Notes under the pieces: model-generated | What the model was told of the DNA's origin: nothing | The model's database searches: none | Seen by the model: the letters and a program-made list of their open reading frames with translations, nothing else | Shown here: positions 19,479-25,923 of the stretch, piece after piece | Position numbering within the stretch: position 1 is the first letter of the stretch | Layout of the letters: each line of letters starts with the position of its first letter | NCBI GenBank assembly: GCA_913055655.1 | Contig: CAJXKA010000001.1 | Location: 186,001 to 250,000 of the forward strand | DNA length: 64,000 nucleotides | Direction of reading: 5' to 3' | DNA from: an uncultured Oceanospirillales bacterium | Lineage (GTDB): Bacteria > Pseudomonadota > Gammaproteobacteria > Xanthomonadales > SZUA-36 | Position numbers and translations under genes: made by a program

Positions 19479-20176
19479 ACGCCGCCAGTCAAAAGCCGCT
19501 CGCCGTCGTGTTGTTATCCGGCGGCCTCGATTCCGCCACCGCCATGGCCATGGCGCGCGACGACGGTTTCGACCCGCGTCCGCTTGCCGTGGACTATGGC
19601 CAGCGTCATTCCAGTGAACTCAAAGCCGCCGCCCGCGTCGCCGAGGCCGCCGGCGTGCCGTTGAAAGTGCTGCCCATGGACCTGCGCGCCATTGGCGGCT
19701 CCGCCCTGACAGCCGACGACATCGACGTCCCCGAAGGCGAGGCCCGTGAAGAGCTCGGCGACATCCCGGTCACCTATGTCCCGGCCCGCAATACCGTGAT
19801 GCTGTCACTCGCGCTCGGCTACGCCGAGGTGCTCGGCGCCGGCGATATCTTTATCGGCGTCAACGCGGTGGACTACTCCGGCTACCCCGACTGTCGCCCC
19901 GAGTTCATCGAGGCCTACGAGGCCATGGCCAACCTGGCCACCAAGGCTGCCGTCGAAGGTCGCAAACTGAGCATCCACACCCCGCTCATCGACCTCACCA
20001 AGGCCGAAATCATCGCCGAGGGCACCCGCCTGGGCGTGGACTATTCATTGACTGTGTCCTGCTACCAGGCTGACCCGGAAGGCCGCGCCTGCGGTCGTTG
20101 CGACTCCTGCCAGATCCGCCGCGCCGGTTTCGAAGCCGCCGCCGTCCCCGACCCGACCCGTTACCAACAAACATAA
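19475..20176 (+). CDS. queC: 7-cyano-7-deazaguanine synthase
   Basis: ATP-dependent formation of preQ0 from 7-carboxy-7-deazaguanine. The PP-loop SGGLDSATA is at about residues 15-23. The zinc-binding cysteines lie in VSCYQAD and [10 protein letters not shown] near the C-terminus. The ATG at 19475 overlaps the queE stop; upstream in-frame codons lie inside queE and are not needed. 233 residues. queE-queC together supply preQ0, the precursor of the queuosine modification of tRNA. Confidence 0.97.
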   Translation: MNAASQKPLAVVLLSGGLDSATAMAMARDDGFDPRPLAVDYGQRHSSELKAAARVAEAAGVPLKVLPMDLRAIGGSALTADDIDVPEGEAREELGDIPVTYVPARNTVMLSLALGYAEVLGAGDIFIGVNAVDYSGYPDCRPEFIEAYEAMANLATKAAVEGRKLSIHTPLIDLTKAEIIAEGTRLGVDYSLTVSCYQADPEGRACGRCDSCQIRRAGFEAAAVPDPTRYQQT

Positions 20177-20189
20177 CCGCCCATTCGCC

Positions 20190-20218
20190 TTGTAAGCCGC
20201 GGAATAATCCAATAAAAT
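20190..20218 (+). promoter_or_regulatory. Promoter of tRNA-Lys
   Basis: TTGTAA (20190-20195) and TAAAAT (20213-20218) are exactly 17 bases apart, 61 bases before the tRNA. The bases after the -10 are CCGCGC, the GC-rich discriminator typical of promoters repressed by ppGpp. Stringent control is inferred. Confidence 0.6.
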
Positions 20219-20278
20219 CCGCGCTCCGCGACGAAAGGCGCACCCGCGCCCGAAGCACCGCCGCGGAATTCCCCCCGG

Positions 20279-20354
20279 GGGCCGTTAGCTCAGTTGGTAG
20301 AGCACCGGACTTTTAATCCGATGGTCGTTGGTTCGAGCCCAACACGGCCCACCA
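20279..20354 (+). tRNA. tRNA-Lys (anticodon UUU)
   Basis: Full cloverleaf. The acceptor GGGCCGT pairs with ACGGCCC (20344-20350). The D arm has GCTCAGTTGGTAGAGC, the anticodon stem CGGA/TCCG encloses loop CTTTTAA (anticodon TTT), and the T arm is GTTGG-TTCGAGC-CCAAC. The CCA end is encoded (20352-20354). Its 3' 33 bases recur at 21685-21717, making it a candidate integration site. Confidence 0.97.
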
Positions 20355-20356
20355 TT
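20324..20356 (+). repeat. Direct repeat copy 1 (tRNA-Lys 3' end), possible attL
   Basis: This 33-base segment runs from the variable loop and T arm through CCA and two further bases. It is identical to 21685-21717. Similarity extends another 11 bases leftward into the anticodon stem with two mismatches. Confidence 0.9.
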
Positions 20357-20360
20357 CAAA

Positions 20361-21551
20361 TCACGCTGCTGCACGGCGCTGGATCAGCGCAGTGAGCAAC
20401 ACCAGCAACACCAGCAGGAGCATCCAGCGGGCATCAAGGCTCGACACCGGCCGGGTGACCGGGGCCGGGGTGGCCTCGTTGATGAACGTGCAAGTGACGT
20501 TTTCTCCCGGGCCAAGTGTGACCATATCGGGCGAATCGCCGTTGTCACATGATGCGCTGGTGAGGAGCCATCCCGCGACGGCGGTCTGTGAGATGCCGTA
20601 GGCGTTGTTGGCCGGTATGAGGCCTGACGTCCATGAATTCTGCAGGGTATTGGGGTCCGGGCTGTCTGCGAAGTTCTGGTCGTCGTCGAGAGTAAAGCTT
20701 GACGGTAACGGGGCGCCGGTGGTCGTGAATTCGAAATCCCGGGCACCGTCGGGAACGACGTCCAGGATCACGGTAATAGAAGCCACGGCAGTGTTGATGA
20801 TGTCGCAGGCGACGGCCTGTCCGGCGTCATTGATCCGCACCTGGTAGCCGGCGGTCGCCGGGTCGTCGTCGGGAACCGTGCAGGTCAATGACGTTTGTTC
20901 CCAGCCTGCAGGCAATGCGGGCTCGAGGATGGTGTACGCCTGGTTCAACGCCAGCGGCTGGAATGACACGCTGTCTGCGCCGTCGCCCGTTCCCGAGACG
21001 TTTTGGGGTGACGTGACCCCCGCATCCACCGGGTCTATCGCGATGTCGAAAGACCATGCAGCGCCATCCGCGCCCTGGACGGTCTTGGTGACGCTGATGG
21101 CGCCCGGGTCGGGCTGATAGACAAACGTACAGGTCACGGAGATGCCGGGATCGGGGACGATGGCGCCTGGCGGATCGCCGTTGTCACACGTCTCGCTGGC
21201 CAGGTTCCAGCCGGGTACCGGTGTCGGGGTGATGGCGTACGTGGCGCCGGCCGGTACGAGAGGCGACGTCCACGCTTCCGGCAGGGTGCTGGGGTCGGGA
21301 CTACCGGCAAAGCCCTGATCGTCATCGAGTGTGAAAGTCGCCGCCAACGGGGCGCCGGACGCAGTGAATTCGAAGTCCTGATCGTCGTCCGGGACGGTGT
21401 CCAGGACCACGGTAATCGAAGACATGGCCTGGGCTTCGGCATCCCGGACGTTGAAAAGCGCCATCGCGATCACGAGGACAAGTAAGGCCAGCAGACCGAC
21501 CGAGTTTCGATGGCGGCCGGCACTCCCCGTTCCGTCGGTACGTTCCCTCAT
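20361..21551 (-). CDS. Surface/exported protein with repeated prealbumin-like domains and C-terminal sorting-like tail
   Basis: A 396-residue protein. The N-terminal hydrophobic signal (about residues 17-40) ends in DAEAQA. Three domains of about 100-110 residues follow. The first (from SSITVVLDTVPDDDQDFEF) and third (from ASITVILDVVPDGARDFEF) are close copies sharing GAPL..TFTLDDDQ, SPDP, TCDNGD/SCDNGD and VTCTF. The middle one (ISVTKTVQGADGAAWSFDI) is a related SpaA/prealbumin-like domain. The tail is Leu-rich (WMLLLVLLVLLTALIQRRAAA begins after SSLDAR), ending in arginines like IPTL/CTERM sorting signals. AAGGAGG lies 7 bases before the ATG. Likely anchored or released at the surface. No function is known. 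Confidence 0.75.
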   Translation of the reverse strand: MRERTDGTGSAGRHRNSVGLLALLVLVIAMALFNVRDAEAQAMSSITVVLDTVPDDDQDFEFTASGAPLAATFTLDDDQGFAGSPDPSTLPEAWTSPLVPAGATYAITPTPVPGWNLASETCDNGDPPGAIVPDPGISVTCTFVYQPDPGAISVTKTVQGADGAAWSFDIAIDPVDAGVTSPQNVSGTGDGADSVSFQPLALNQAYTILEPALPAGWEQTSLTCTVPDDDPATAGYQVRINDAGQAVACDIINTAVASITVILDVVPDGARDFEFTTTGAPLPSSFTLDDDQNFADSPDPNTLQNSWTSGLIPANNAYGISQTAVAGWLLTSASCDNGDSPDMVTLGPGENVTCTFINEATPAPVTRPVSSLDARWMLLLVLLVLLTALIQRRAAA

Positions 21552-21588
21552 TCTTCAGCCTCCTTGTCACGCTCGTCAAGGCCCAACC

Positions 21589-21594
21589 AGTATA
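21589..21594 (-). promoter_or_regulatory. Possible -10 for the surface protein gene
   Basis: TATACT on the minus strand, 37 bases before the ATG at 21551. No good -35 is visible. The interval 21552-21863 (312 bases) otherwise holds the ribosome binding site (21559-21565), the second tRNA-Lys repeat, and AT-richer DNA leading to the next gene. Confidence 0.3.
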
Positions 21595-21684
21595 CGTCAG
21601 CAAAACAGGCGCACTTCGTAACGGACGGTCGGTTGGCACATGGCTCGCAGAGCCCCTCGTTCCGATAAAGCGCTTAATCCGTTT

Positions 21685-21717
21685 GTCGTTGGTTCGAGCC
21701 CAACACGGCCCACCATT
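21685..21717 (+). repeat. Direct repeat copy 2 (tRNA-Lys 3' fragment), possible attR
   Basis: Identical over 33 bases to the 3' end of tRNA-Lys including CCA, but the 5' half of a tRNA is absent (upstream bases 21640-21672 do not form a D arm or acceptor strand). It is therefore a fragment and not a second tRNA gene. Base composition falls noticeably to its right. Confidence 0.9.
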
Positions 21718-21863
21718 TATTCCTGGTCTATTCCTGTCGTAAAAAAACCATCCAGTCCTTGCGCTTTTCGACGCACTAAGGGATTGAATTTCTGTCGTTT
21801 AATCGACGGCCTTTTATACTGTTATTCGGACATCCAGATGTTTGGCAATCAGAGGGCGTTGAA

Positions 21864-22247
21864 ATGGGTTGTGTTGGGAAATTGAAATCCAATCTCTTTA
21901 CTTCTTTATGTCTGTTCTTCGCGATCTGCGTTAGCGGCCAGCCATCCGTTCTGGCAGCTGATGGTAACCGAGCGACGTCTTGTGATGGCTGTTCTTACAA
22001 AGAGGCAAGACGTGAAGCAATGCGAATGACCGATCAGGGCGAGGTATATGTTTTTGATTTTATAAACGCTAGTGTGAGTGCGTTTAATGTCGTCAGTAAG
22101 GAGGAAGACTCGAATCCTGATACGTTAATTGTAAAAGTTACTTCATTAGAGCCTGACGAAGAATTGCAGGAAGCGTACGAGAGATACGTCAGTTCAATGA
22201 AGGCATTTATTGACCCTGATGATCACGACAGTCACGTTGAAGATTGA
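21864..22247 (+). CDS. Exported CDGC-motif protein (short form), function unknown
   Basis: A 127-residue protein with a signal peptide to about residue 31 (FTSLCLFFAICVSG core, cleavage near VLA/AD). The mature part starts RATSCDGCSY and continues with a segment EVYVFDFINASVSAFNV and a helical end with YERYVSSMKAFID. It is homologous to the first half of the convergent 285-residue protein at 22467-23324. AGAGGG lies 7 bases before the ATG. Codon use and composition are visibly more AT-rich than the flanking core genes, suggesting transfer. The CxxC could be a disulfide or a metal site; no known family is recognised. Confidence 0.72.
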   Translation: MGCVGKLKSNLFTSLCLFFAICVSGQPSVLAADGNRATSCDGCSYKEARREAMRMTDQGEVYVFDFINASVSAFNVVSKEEDSNPDTLIVKVTSLEPDEELQEAYERYVSSMKAFIDPDDHDSHVED

Positions 22248-22267
22248 GTTTCGGGGGTAAATTCCAT

Positions 22268-22305
22268 TAAGTAGCGTTTAGTCTACTAAGTAGCGTTTAG
22301 TCTAC
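22268..22305. repeat. Tandem repeat, 2 x 19 bases
   Basis: TAAGTAGCGTTTAGTCTAC occurs twice head to tail (22268-22286 and 22287-22305) between the two convergent CDGC genes. No further copy is seen beside it, so it is not a CRISPR array. Confidence 0.85.
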
Positions 22306-22425
22306 GGAATGCCGAAAGGCGAGTCTCCAACAGCAAGTTTCGGAACTCACTTCTGCTAATCATGGATCGAGTTCCCAATAGTTAGATCGGACTGTGTTGG
22401 TCATTGAACGTCAGAATGGCCGGAA

Positions 22426-22454
22426 CTTGGCCACACCGGGAAGGTGTGGCCAAG
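22426..22454. terminator. Perfect 12-bp stem-loop, possible bidirectional terminator
   Basis: CTTGGCCACACC and GGTGTGGCCAAG pair perfectly around the loop GGGAA. It sits 12 bases beyond the end of the minus-strand CDGC gene and about 180 bases beyond the plus-strand one. No strong T-run follows on either strand, so it may be a terminator, a processing signal or a protein binding site. Confidence 0.5.
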
Positions 22455-22466
22455 TACGGGTTGGAG

Positions 22467-23324
22467 TCAGGGTGAATTGTAGAGGACGCACCTAAGAACG
22501 CCTTTATCTACTGAACAGATCATGTATGGCTGATTTCCACCTGTATGCCTGTTGACGAGTCGAATTCCCAATTCCTGAACCCAATGGGACCATTCGAACA
22601 ACGCACCGCCAGTATTGTCGAAACGCAGATCGCGCACATTGACCGCATGGCTCGGGAACGGCTGTCCATCAGCCATGTACGCGTTACCGTTCGGTGTAAG
22701 TTCAGGCCGACTTTCCCCGGTCCCCGCGTTCAAAGAAAATGCGATATTGAAGTCCATCCGGGATCCATCAGGGAAGATGAAGGTAATGGAGACGGATTTC
22801 ATGATGTGTCCCATGTCGAACACAGGGATGTTTTTCTGAAGCAACAACCCGATGACCGCACTCAGTCCAAGGTTTGCTTCGGCGAAACCATTCATGTTCA
22901 TCAGGTGGCTTTCCAGCGCTGACGTCGCAAAGCTTTCGTCAAGGTGAACGCCGGCGACGGATTTGACTGGAAAGAGTGATGGGAGTGTTATCTCGTTATT
23001 CAATTCGGCGAAGTCATCAAATGCGTGGATATATTGACGGTACTTCGTCTTAATATTGGTTTCGGCGTCTAACCTTTGGACAACTTTCGTGCTTTGTCGG
23101 CCGACGCTGTCGCCCAGGCTGTCGTAATAGACTCGAAACTTGTCGACCGAGGTTGCCTCGGCATTAAACACATAGACAATGCCGCTTCCGATGGCGTTTC
23201 GTGCCGCAGCCTTCTTTTGATTGTAAGTACAACCGTCACAGGACGTCGCGCGGGTTGAAGCTTCGACTGTAGAGCTCAAGCCAGCCGCGGCCAACAAGGT
23301 GAAAATGATTGCGTGGAACTTCAT
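22467..23324 (-). CDS. Exported CDGC-motif protein (long form), function unknown
   Basis: A 285-residue protein with a signal peptide to about residue 22 (IIFTLLAAAGLSSTVEA). The mature N-terminal half shares TRATSCDGCTY, IVYVFN, TSVDKFRVYYDS and a YRQYIHAFDDF helix with the neighbouring 127-residue protein. The extra C-terminal half (about residues 130-285) has no recognised domain. It includes NLGLSAVIGLLLQKNIP, a VSITFIFPDGSRMDFNI strand, and two late cysteines in MICSVDKGVLRCVL. GGGGG lies 7 bases before the ATG. Composition is lower in GC than the core genome. Confidence 0.75.
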   Translation of the reverse strand: MKFHAIIFTLLAAAGLSSTVEASTRATSCDGCTYNQKKAAARNAIGSGIVYVFNAEATSVDKFRVYYDSLGDSVGRQSTKVVQRLDAETNIKTKYRQYIHAFDDFAELNNEITLPSLFPVKSVAGVHLDESFATSALESHLMNMNGFAEANLGLSAVIGLLLQKNIPVFDMGHIMKSVSITFIFPDGSRMDFNIAFSLNAGTGESRPELTPNGNAYMADGQPFPSHAVNVRDLRFDNTGGALFEWSHWVQELGIRLVNRHTGGNQPYMICSVDKGVLRCVLYNSP

Positions 23325-23431
23325 GATTCTGCCCCCTTTGATTGCTGTTGATGGGGGTTGGAACCACTCTACGAAACTTTAACCTGACCAAGCGATGGTA
23401 AACCTGCCACATGGTTTGTAGGAATTTGGCG

Positions 23432-24775
23432 CTATCTCCGTTTCGACCAGAAATACAACCCACAACCCAGCACAAAGAACACCGCTGTCACCGCCCAGGC
23501 GCGCGGGCCTGCGCCGGTGATGAGCCACAGGCAGAGCAGCATGGCGGCGCCGGGGATGAGCATGCCGCCGGGGATGTTGAATTCGTCGGCGTGGGCTTCG
23601 GCGCGGTGTTTCAGGCGCGGCAGGGCGGCGATGACGACCATGTAGGCGATCAGGCGCACCAGGGTGCTCATCATGGCGAGCCAGACGAAAGTGCCGGACA
23701 GCGCCATGGCCAGGCAGACGGCGCCGTAGAACAGCACCGAGTTGTGGGGGGTGTGGTGCTTGTCGTGCACGGCCGCGAACCAGGCGGGCAGGGTGTGGTC
23801 GCGGGCCATGGCCCAGGTCATCCTTGGGGCCGAGAGGATGCTGCCCATCAGGTTGCCGCCGATGGAGAAGACGGCGCCCATGGTCAGCATGGCCGCGCCG
23901 ATGCCGCCGAACAGCAGGGCGGCGACGTCGACCAGTGCGCGCTCGCTCGAGGCCAGGTCGGGCAGGGTGGCCTGCGAGACCCATTGCACCAGGAAGTACA
24001 GCACGGCGATGAACGTGATCGACTGGATCAGCGCTTTCGGCAGGTCGCGGCGGGGGCTGCGGGCTTCGCCGGCGTTGACGACGGTGCCTTCGAAGCCGAC
24101 GAAGGCGTAGAGCAGTACCAGCACGGTGCTGCCGAACGAGCCCAGTTCCGGCATATCGGCGCCGAACAGGGCGGCGACGTCGACCTTGCCCAGGCCGAAC
24201 AGCACGAGCAGGCTCAGCGGCAGAAGCTTCAGCAGGGTGATCGCGTAAATCGCGGCCATGGAATTGCGCACGCCGGCGATGTTCAGCCAGGTCAGGCTGC
24301 CGATGATCGCCGTTAGTGCCAGCGGCCGCCACGGGTTCTCGTCCAGCGGCGCCCAGAACCAGGCGGCGTAGGTGACCAGCAGGTTGGTGTTCGCGCCCAT
24401 GGCCGCCACGCGGCTGAGCCAGCTGAGCCAGCCGGTCTGGAAGCCGACGAAGGAGCCGAAGGCCTTGCGCGCATAGAGCAGGGCGCCGCCGGTCTCGCGC
24501 ACCAGCGAGGCGGCGCGCGCGAATGAGAGCACCAGCGTGAAGGTCAGCAGGCCGCAGATGACGAACATCCAGGGGCCGAAATCACCGGCGCGGGCAGCCG
24601 CCACGGCGGGCAATCCAAAAATGCCGGCGCCGATGACGCTGTTGATGTTGATGGCGTTGAAGCCCAGGCGGCTGATGTCGCGTTTCAGCTTGCCGTCGGG
24701 CAGCTCCGTGCCGGGCGGGGGCGTTTCCGCGGAAACGTTTTCGACAATATCGTTCTCGTTATTCTTGTTTTCCAT
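23432..24775 (-). CDS. APC-family amino acid permease
   Basis: A 447-residue inner-membrane transporter of the amino acid-polyamine-organocation superfamily, with about 12 hydrophobic segments. The first helix carries the family substrate-binding turn SVIGAGIFGLPA; FVGFEGTVVNAGEARSPRRD is the typical helix 6 region. GGGAGG lies 7 bases before the ATG, inside the end of the threonine aldolase gene, so the two are translated from one message. That context suggests threonine, glycine or a similar amino acid as substrate, which is inference. Confidence 0.9.
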   Translation of the reverse strand: MENKNNENDIVENVSAETPPPGTELPDGKLKRDISRLGFNAININSVIGAGIFGLPAVAAARAGDFGPWMFVICGLLTFTLVLSFARAASLVRETGGALLYARKAFGSFVGFQTGWLSWLSRVAAMGANTNLLVTYAAWFWAPLDENPWRPLALTAIIGSLTWLNIAGVRNSMAAIYAITLLKLLPLSLLVLFGLGKVDVAALFGADMPELGSFGSTVLVLLYAFVGFEGTVVNAGEARSPRRDLPKALIQSITFIAVLYFLVQWVSQATLPDLASSERALVDVAALLFGGIGAAMLTMGAVFSIGGNLMGSILSAPRMTWAMARDHTLPAWFAAVHDKHHTPHNSVLFYGAVCLAMALSGTFVWLAMMSTLVRLIAYMVVIAALPRLKHRAEAHADEFNIPGGMLIPGAAMLLCLWLITGAGPRAWAVTAVFFVLGCGLYFWSKRR

Positions 24776-24778
24776 CGA

Positions 24779-25816
24779 TCAGCCTCCCATGGCTTTGATC
24801 AGGCGGTCGGTGTCTTCGGTGGTGGTGGCGTGGCTGAACACGAACCGCGCCAGGTCGTCCTGGCCGGGCCAGGTCAGGAACCCGATGCCCGTGTCGGCCA
24901 GGGCTTCGAAGCCGTCTTCGGACCAGCGCACGAACACCTCGTTGGCTTCCACCGGGTATTCCAGCTCGGCCTCAGCGTGGCGGGCGACGGTCTCGGCGAA
25001 GCGCGCGGCCTGCGCGTTGGCGTTGCCGGCCAGTTCCAGCCACAGGCCGTCTTCGATATAGGCCAGCAGCTGCGCGGAAACGTAGCGCATCTTGCTGAAC
25101 AGGTGACCGCCGCGTTTGCGCATGCGCTCGGCCGTAATGTAACGCTCGTCACGTTCATCGCCGAAGAACAGCAGCGCCTCGGCGGCCATGCAGCCGTTCT
25201 TGCTGGCGCCGAACGACAACATCTCGACGCCCGCGCGCCAGCTGGTGTCGGCGGGTGAACAGCCCAGCCGCGCCACCGCGTTGGCGAAACGGGCGCCGTC
25301 CAGGTGGGTGGCCAGGCCGTGGTGTTTCGCCTGCGAATACAGCGCGGCCAGGTCGTCCGGTTGGTAGACCGTGCCGGACTCGGTGCTCTGTGTCAGCGTC
25401 ATGGCCGAGGGCACGTAGCTGTGTACGCCGTGGCCGGCGCAGCCCGCGTATGCGCTGGCCAGCGCATCCGGCGTCATCCGCCCCAGCGGGCCCTCCACCG
25501 GCACCAGGCGCAGGCCATGGCCGAAGAATTCCGGTGCGCCGGACTCGTCCGAGTAGACGTGCGCCTGGCGGTGACACAGCACCGAGCCCCAGGGCGGTGT
25601 GACCGTGGCCAGGGCGATCGAGTTGGCCGCGGTGCCGGTGGCGATGGGCAGCGCCCGGGTCGGCGTCTCGAACAGTTCGGAAAAGGCCTCGTCGAGTCGC
25701 ATCGACCAGTCGTCCTCGGCGTAGGCGTGCGCAGCGCCGGTGTTGGCGGCCAGGACGGCCTCCATGACCGGCGTGGCCACTGCGGATTCGTTGTCACTGC
25801 GGAAGTTGGCGGTCAT
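24779..25816 (-). CDS. ltaE: Low-specificity L-threonine aldolase
   Basis: PLP enzyme cleaving threonine or allo-threonine to glycine and acetaldehyde. The 345 residues show FRSDNESAVATPVMEAV at the start, the THLDGARFANAVARLG segment, and the PLP lysine in SFGASKNG at about residue 206. It resembles the Pseudomonas-type aldolase more than the E. coli one, so the symbol is by function. No clear ribosome binding site precedes the ATG at 25816. It is followed after 3 bases by an amino acid permease. Confidence 0.9.
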   Translation of the reverse strand: MTANFRSDNESAVATPVMEAVLAANTGAAHAYAEDDWSMRLDEAFSELFETPTRALPIATGTAANSIALATVTPPWGSVLCHRQAHVYSDESGAPEFFGHGLRLVPVEGPLGRMTPDALASAYAGCAGHGVHSYVPSAMTLTQSTESGTVYQPDDLAALYSQAKHHGLATHLDGARFANAVARLGCSPADTSWRAGVEMLSFGASKNGCMAAEALLFFGDERDERYITAERMRKRGGHLFSKMRYVSAQLLAYIEDGLWLELAGNANAQAARFAETVARHAEAELEYPVEANEVFVRWSEDGFEALADTGIGFLTWPGQDDLARFVFSHATTTEDTDRLIKAMGG

Positions 25817-25863
25817 GCGGGCGTGTTCGGGACTTGAATGAGGTTGTTGTTCTGCATCGGCCG

Positions 25864-25869
25864 ATTATA
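25864..25869 (-). promoter_or_regulatory. -10 element for the threonine aldolase-permease operon
   Basis: Perfect TATAAT on the minus strand, 47 bases before the aldolase ATG. No convincing -35 is seen in the GC-rich sequence upstream. It is divergent from the hrpA -10 about 45 bases away. Confidence 0.4.
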
Positions 25870-25909
25870 GCCACGCCGGGGGGTGGCGCGGGACCCCCGG
25901 GTGGGGCCG

Positions 25910-25915
25910 TATAAT
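25910..25915 (+). promoter_or_regulatory. -10 element immediately upstream of hrpA
   Basis: Perfect TATAAT whose last base is 8 bases before the hrpA ATG. A start site 6-8 bases downstream would fall on or next to the ATG, which predicts a leaderless message. No Shine-Dalgarno sequence is present. The -35 is not recognisable. Confidence 0.45.
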
Positions 25916-25923
25916 CCGCGCCC

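Larger units (their letters stand above)
20324..21717. mobile_element. Putative small tRNA-Lys-associated insertion
   Basis: The interval between the two 33-base tRNA-Lys repeats is about 1.36 kb and holds only the repeat-domain surface protein gene. The arrangement is what a site-specific integrase leaves when it enters a tRNA 3' end, but no integrase, relaxase or transposase is present here or nearby. A partial tRNA duplication with later gene capture would look the same. Mobility is inferred, not shown. Confidence 0.35.

Noticed and set aside
21640..21717. A possible second complete tRNA-Lys gene
   Set aside because: Only the 3' half is present; no D arm or 5' acceptor strand can be paired upstream.
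21640..21885. An 81-codon plus-strand frame across the tRNA-Lys fragment
   Set aside because: Part of its product (FVVGSSPTRPT) is simply the translated tRNA T arm and CCA end, so it is a non-coding artefact.
22268..22305. Start of a CRISPR array
   Set aside because: Only two copies directly abutting with no spacer and no cas genes in the window.
20361..23400. A defence or antiphage island
   Set aside because: No nuclease, helicase, reverse transcriptase, kinase or other defence domain is visible; the three genes encode exported proteins.
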